Part shown: one piece after another, positions 61,401 through 64,000 of the stretch
Position numbering within the stretch: position 1 is the first letter of the stretch
Layout: every line of letters starts with the position of its first letter
Assembly (NCBI RefSeq): GCF_050003625.1
Contig: NC_134399.1
Span: 152,886,473-152,950,472, forward strand
Direction: 5' to 3'
DNA from: Haematobia irritans
Taxonomy: Eukaryota; Arthropoda; Insecta; Diptera; Muscidae
DNA length: 64,000 nt
Made by a program: the position numbers and the translations under genes
The notes under the pieces: model-generated
What the model was told of the DNA's origin: nothing
The model's input: only the letters and a program-made list of their open reading frames with translations
Databases searched by the model: none

Positions 61401-64000
61401 CTATGCGTCCTAGAGCGAAAAAGGAGCTTAATTCATGACCACCCCCAAAAAATCGAAAATTCCTTCCAAATCCTGAAAAAATTGAAATTTTTATATGAAA
61501 AACTTGTTTTGCTCATATCTCCTAAACTATGCGTCCTAGAGCGAAAAGGAGCTTAATTCATGACCACCCCCAAAAAATCGAAAATTCCTTCGAAATCTAA
61601 ACTATGCGTCCTAGAGCGAAAAGGAGCTAAATTCATGACCACCCCCAAAAAATCGAAAATTCCATCCAAATCCTGAAAAAATTGAAATTTTTATATGAAA
61701 AACTTGTTTTGCTCATATCTCCTAAACTATGCGTCCTAGAGCGAAAAGGAGCTTAATTCATGACCACCCCCAAAAAATCGAAAATTCCTTCCAAATCCTG
61801 AAAAAATTGAAATGTTTATATGAAAAACTTGTTTTGCTCATATCTCCTAAACTATGCGTCCTAGAGCGAAAAGGAGCTTAATTCATGACCACCCCCAAAA
61901 AATCGAAAATTCCATCCAAATCCTGAAAAACTTGAAATTTTTATACGAAAAACTTGTTTTGCTCATATCTCCTAAACTATGCGTCCTAGAGCGAAAAGGA
62001 GCTTAATTCATGACCACCCCCAAAAAATCGAAAATTCCATCCAAATCCTGAAAAAATTGAAATTTTTATATGAAAAACTTGTTTTGCTCATATCTCCTAA
62101 ACTATGCGTTCTAGAGCGAAAAGGAGCTTAATTCATGACCACCCCCAAAAAATCGAAAATTCCATCCAAATCCTGAAAAAATTTAAATTTTTATATGAAA
62201 AACTTGATTTGCTCATATCTCCTAAACTATGCGTCCTAGAGCGAAAAGGAGGTTAATTCATGACCACCCCAAAAAAATCGAAAATTCCATCCAAATCCTG
62301 AAAAAATTGAAATTTTTATATGAAAAATTTGTTTTGCTCATATCTCCTAAACTATGCGTCCCAGAGCGAAAAGGAGCTAAATTCATGACCACCCCCAAAA
62401 TATCGAAAATTCCATCCAAATCCTGAAAAAATTGAAATTTTTATATGAAAAACTTGTTTTGCTCATATCTCCTAAACTATGCGTCCTAGAGCGAAAAGGA
62501 GCTTAATTCATGACCACCCCCAAAAAATCGAAAATTCCATCCAAATCCTGAAAAAATTGAAATTTTTATATGAAAAACTTGTTTTGCTCATATCTCCTAA
62601 ACTATGCGTCCTAGAGCGAAAAGGAGCTTAATTCATGACCACCCCCAAAAAATCGAAAATTCCTTCCAAATCCTGAAAAAATTGAAATTTTTATATGAAA
62701 AACTTGTTTTGCTCATATCTCCTAAACTATGCGTCCTAGAGCTTAATTCATGACCACCCCCAAAAAATCGAAAATTCCTTCGAAATCCTGAAAAAATTGA
62801 AATTTTTATATGAAAAACTTGTTTTGCTCATATCTCCTAAACTATGCGTTCTAGAGCGAAAAGGAGCTTAATTCATGACCACCCCCAAAAAATCGAAAAT
62901 TCCATCCAAATCCTGAAAAAATTTAAATTTTTATATGAAAAACTTGTTTTGCTCATATCTCCTAAACTATGCGTCCTAGAGCGAAAAGGAGGTTAATTCA
63001 TGACCACCCCAAAAAAATCGAAAATTCCATCCAAATCCTGAAAAAATTGAAATTTTTATATGAAAAATTTGTTTTGCTCATATCTCCTAAACTATGCGTC
63101 CCAGAGCGAAAAGGAGCTAAATTCATGACCACCCCCAAAAAATCGAAAATTCCATCCAAATCCTGAAAAAATTTAAATTTTTATATGAAAAACTTGTTTT
63201 GCTCATATCTCCTAAACTATGCGTCCTAGAGCGAAAAGGAGCTTAATTCATGACCACCCCCAAAAAATCGAAAATTCCATCCAAATCCTGAAAAAATTGA
63301 AATTTTTATATGAAAAACTTGTTTTGCTCATATCTCCTAAACTATGCGTCCTAGAGTGAAAAGGAGCTTAATTCATGACCACCCCCAAAAAATCGAAAAT
63401 TCCATCCAAATCCTGAAAAAATTGAAATTTTTATATGAAAAACTTGTTTTGCTCATATCTCCTAAACTATGCGTCCTAGAGCTTAATTCATGACCACCCC
63501 CAAAAAATCGAAAATTCCATCCAAATCATGAAAAAATTGAAATTTTTATATGAAAAACTTGTTTTGCTCATATCTCCTAAACTATGCGTCCTAGAGCGAA
63601 AAGGAGCTTAATTCATGACCACCCCCAAAAAATCGAAAATTCCTTCCAAATCCTGAAAAAATTGAAATGTTTATATGAAAAACTTGTTTTGCTCATATCT
63701 CCTAAACTATGCGTCCTAGAGCGAAAAGGAGCTTAATTCATGACCACAACAAAAAAATCGAAAATTCCATCCAAATCCTGAAAAAATTGAAATTTTTATA
63801 TGAAAAATTTGTTTTGCTCATATCTCCTAAACTATGCGTCCTAGAGCGAAAAGGAGCTTAATTCATGACCACCACAAAAAAATCGAAAATTCCATCCAAA
63901 TCCTGAAAAAATTGAAATTTTTATATGAAAAACTTGTTTTGCTCATATCTCCTAAACTATGCGTCCTAGAGCGAAAAGGAGGTTAATTCATGACCACCCC
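58430..64000 (+). repeat. 3671-bp tandem duplication, second copy running off the window
   Basis: Copy 1 starts near 58430 and copy 2 near 62101; copy 2 continues past the window end. Matching variants at +3671 include ACTTGATTTGC, GCGTCCCAGAGCG (twice per copy), CCCAAAATATCG, GAGTGAAAAGG (59686 and 63357), CCAAATCATG, the short monomer at 59810 and 63481, and the CACAACAAAAAAATCG and CACCACAAAAAAATCG variants. Confidence 0.85.

Larger units (their letters stand above)
32234..64000 (+). repeat. 125-bp satellite DNA array, right arm
   Basis: The same satellite resumes directly after the retrotransposon, in the same orientation, and runs to the window end (about 255 monomers by length). It is dominated by variants that are rare or absent on the left: GGAGGTTAATTC followed by a four-C block and A7, GGAGCTAAATTC, AAAAGTTAAATT, GAAATGTTTATATG, and GAAAAACTTGAAA paired with TACGAAA. 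These variants are scattered among standard monomers and recur in multi-monomer sets, so the arm has a higher-order structure rather than random mixing. It contains a few truncated or rearranged monomers (near 40740, 52636, 54311, 55307, 57196, 57436 and 61597) but no other inserted sequence. There is no plausible gene in this 31.8-kb stretch. Confidence 0.97.

Noticed and set aside
1..64000. CENP-B-like box in the monomer
   Set aside because: No stretch of the monomer matches the core of the 17-bp motif on either strand.

Overview
The window is a eukaryotic heterochromatin-type sequence, most likely from an arthropod and probably an insect. It contains no host gene that I can recognise. About 58 kb is one tandem satellite array with a 125-bp monomer (about 34% GC). 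All monomers lie in the same orientation, and by length there are roughly 465 of them in the window. The array is interrupted once, at 26524-32233, by a 5.7-kb non-LTR retrotransposon on the minus strand. The arthropod inference rests on the retrotransposon: an I/Jockey-type gag-like ORF1 with CCHC zinc knuckles, an ORF2 with endonuclease, reverse transcriptase, RNase H and a C-terminal zinc finger, an initiator plus downstream promoter element, and a TAAA-type tail.

Layout. (A) 1-14196: satellite with frequent 115-bp short monomers, including a tandem duplication of about 3.1 kb (3541-9808). (B) 14197-18571: an exact-looking 2114-bp tandem duplication. (C) 18572-26523: a subfamily marked by a TTTTACTC variant, with duplications at spacings of about 1931 and 1428 bp; it lacks 115-bp monomers. 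(TE) 26524-32233: the retrotransposon, flanked by a 13-bp target-site duplication cut from the satellite monomer. (D/E) 32234-64000: satellite again, mostly a different subfamily (GAGGTT and GCTAAATTC variants), with tandem duplications at about 2357, 620, 996 and 3671 bp and a recurring 14-bp palindrome.

The retrotransposon looks structurally full length. It has an initiator and DPE at the 5' end, an intact 414-codon ORF1, and an ORF2 in which all endonuclease and RT catalytic motifs are present. Two lesions or innovations stand out. First, a perfect 316-bp tandem duplication of the 5' UTR creates a decoy upstream ORF that starts with the first 16 codons of ORF1. Second, ORF2 breaks inside the RNase H domain, where the reading frame shifts and the catalytic Glu is absent from both frames.

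Short ORFs of 60-93 codons recur throughout the array, but they are by-products of the monomer and are not annotated as genes. I found no rRNA, tRNA, CRISPR or bacterial features. Array positions given as block boundaries are approximate because they were read from diagnostic variants, not from an alignment.
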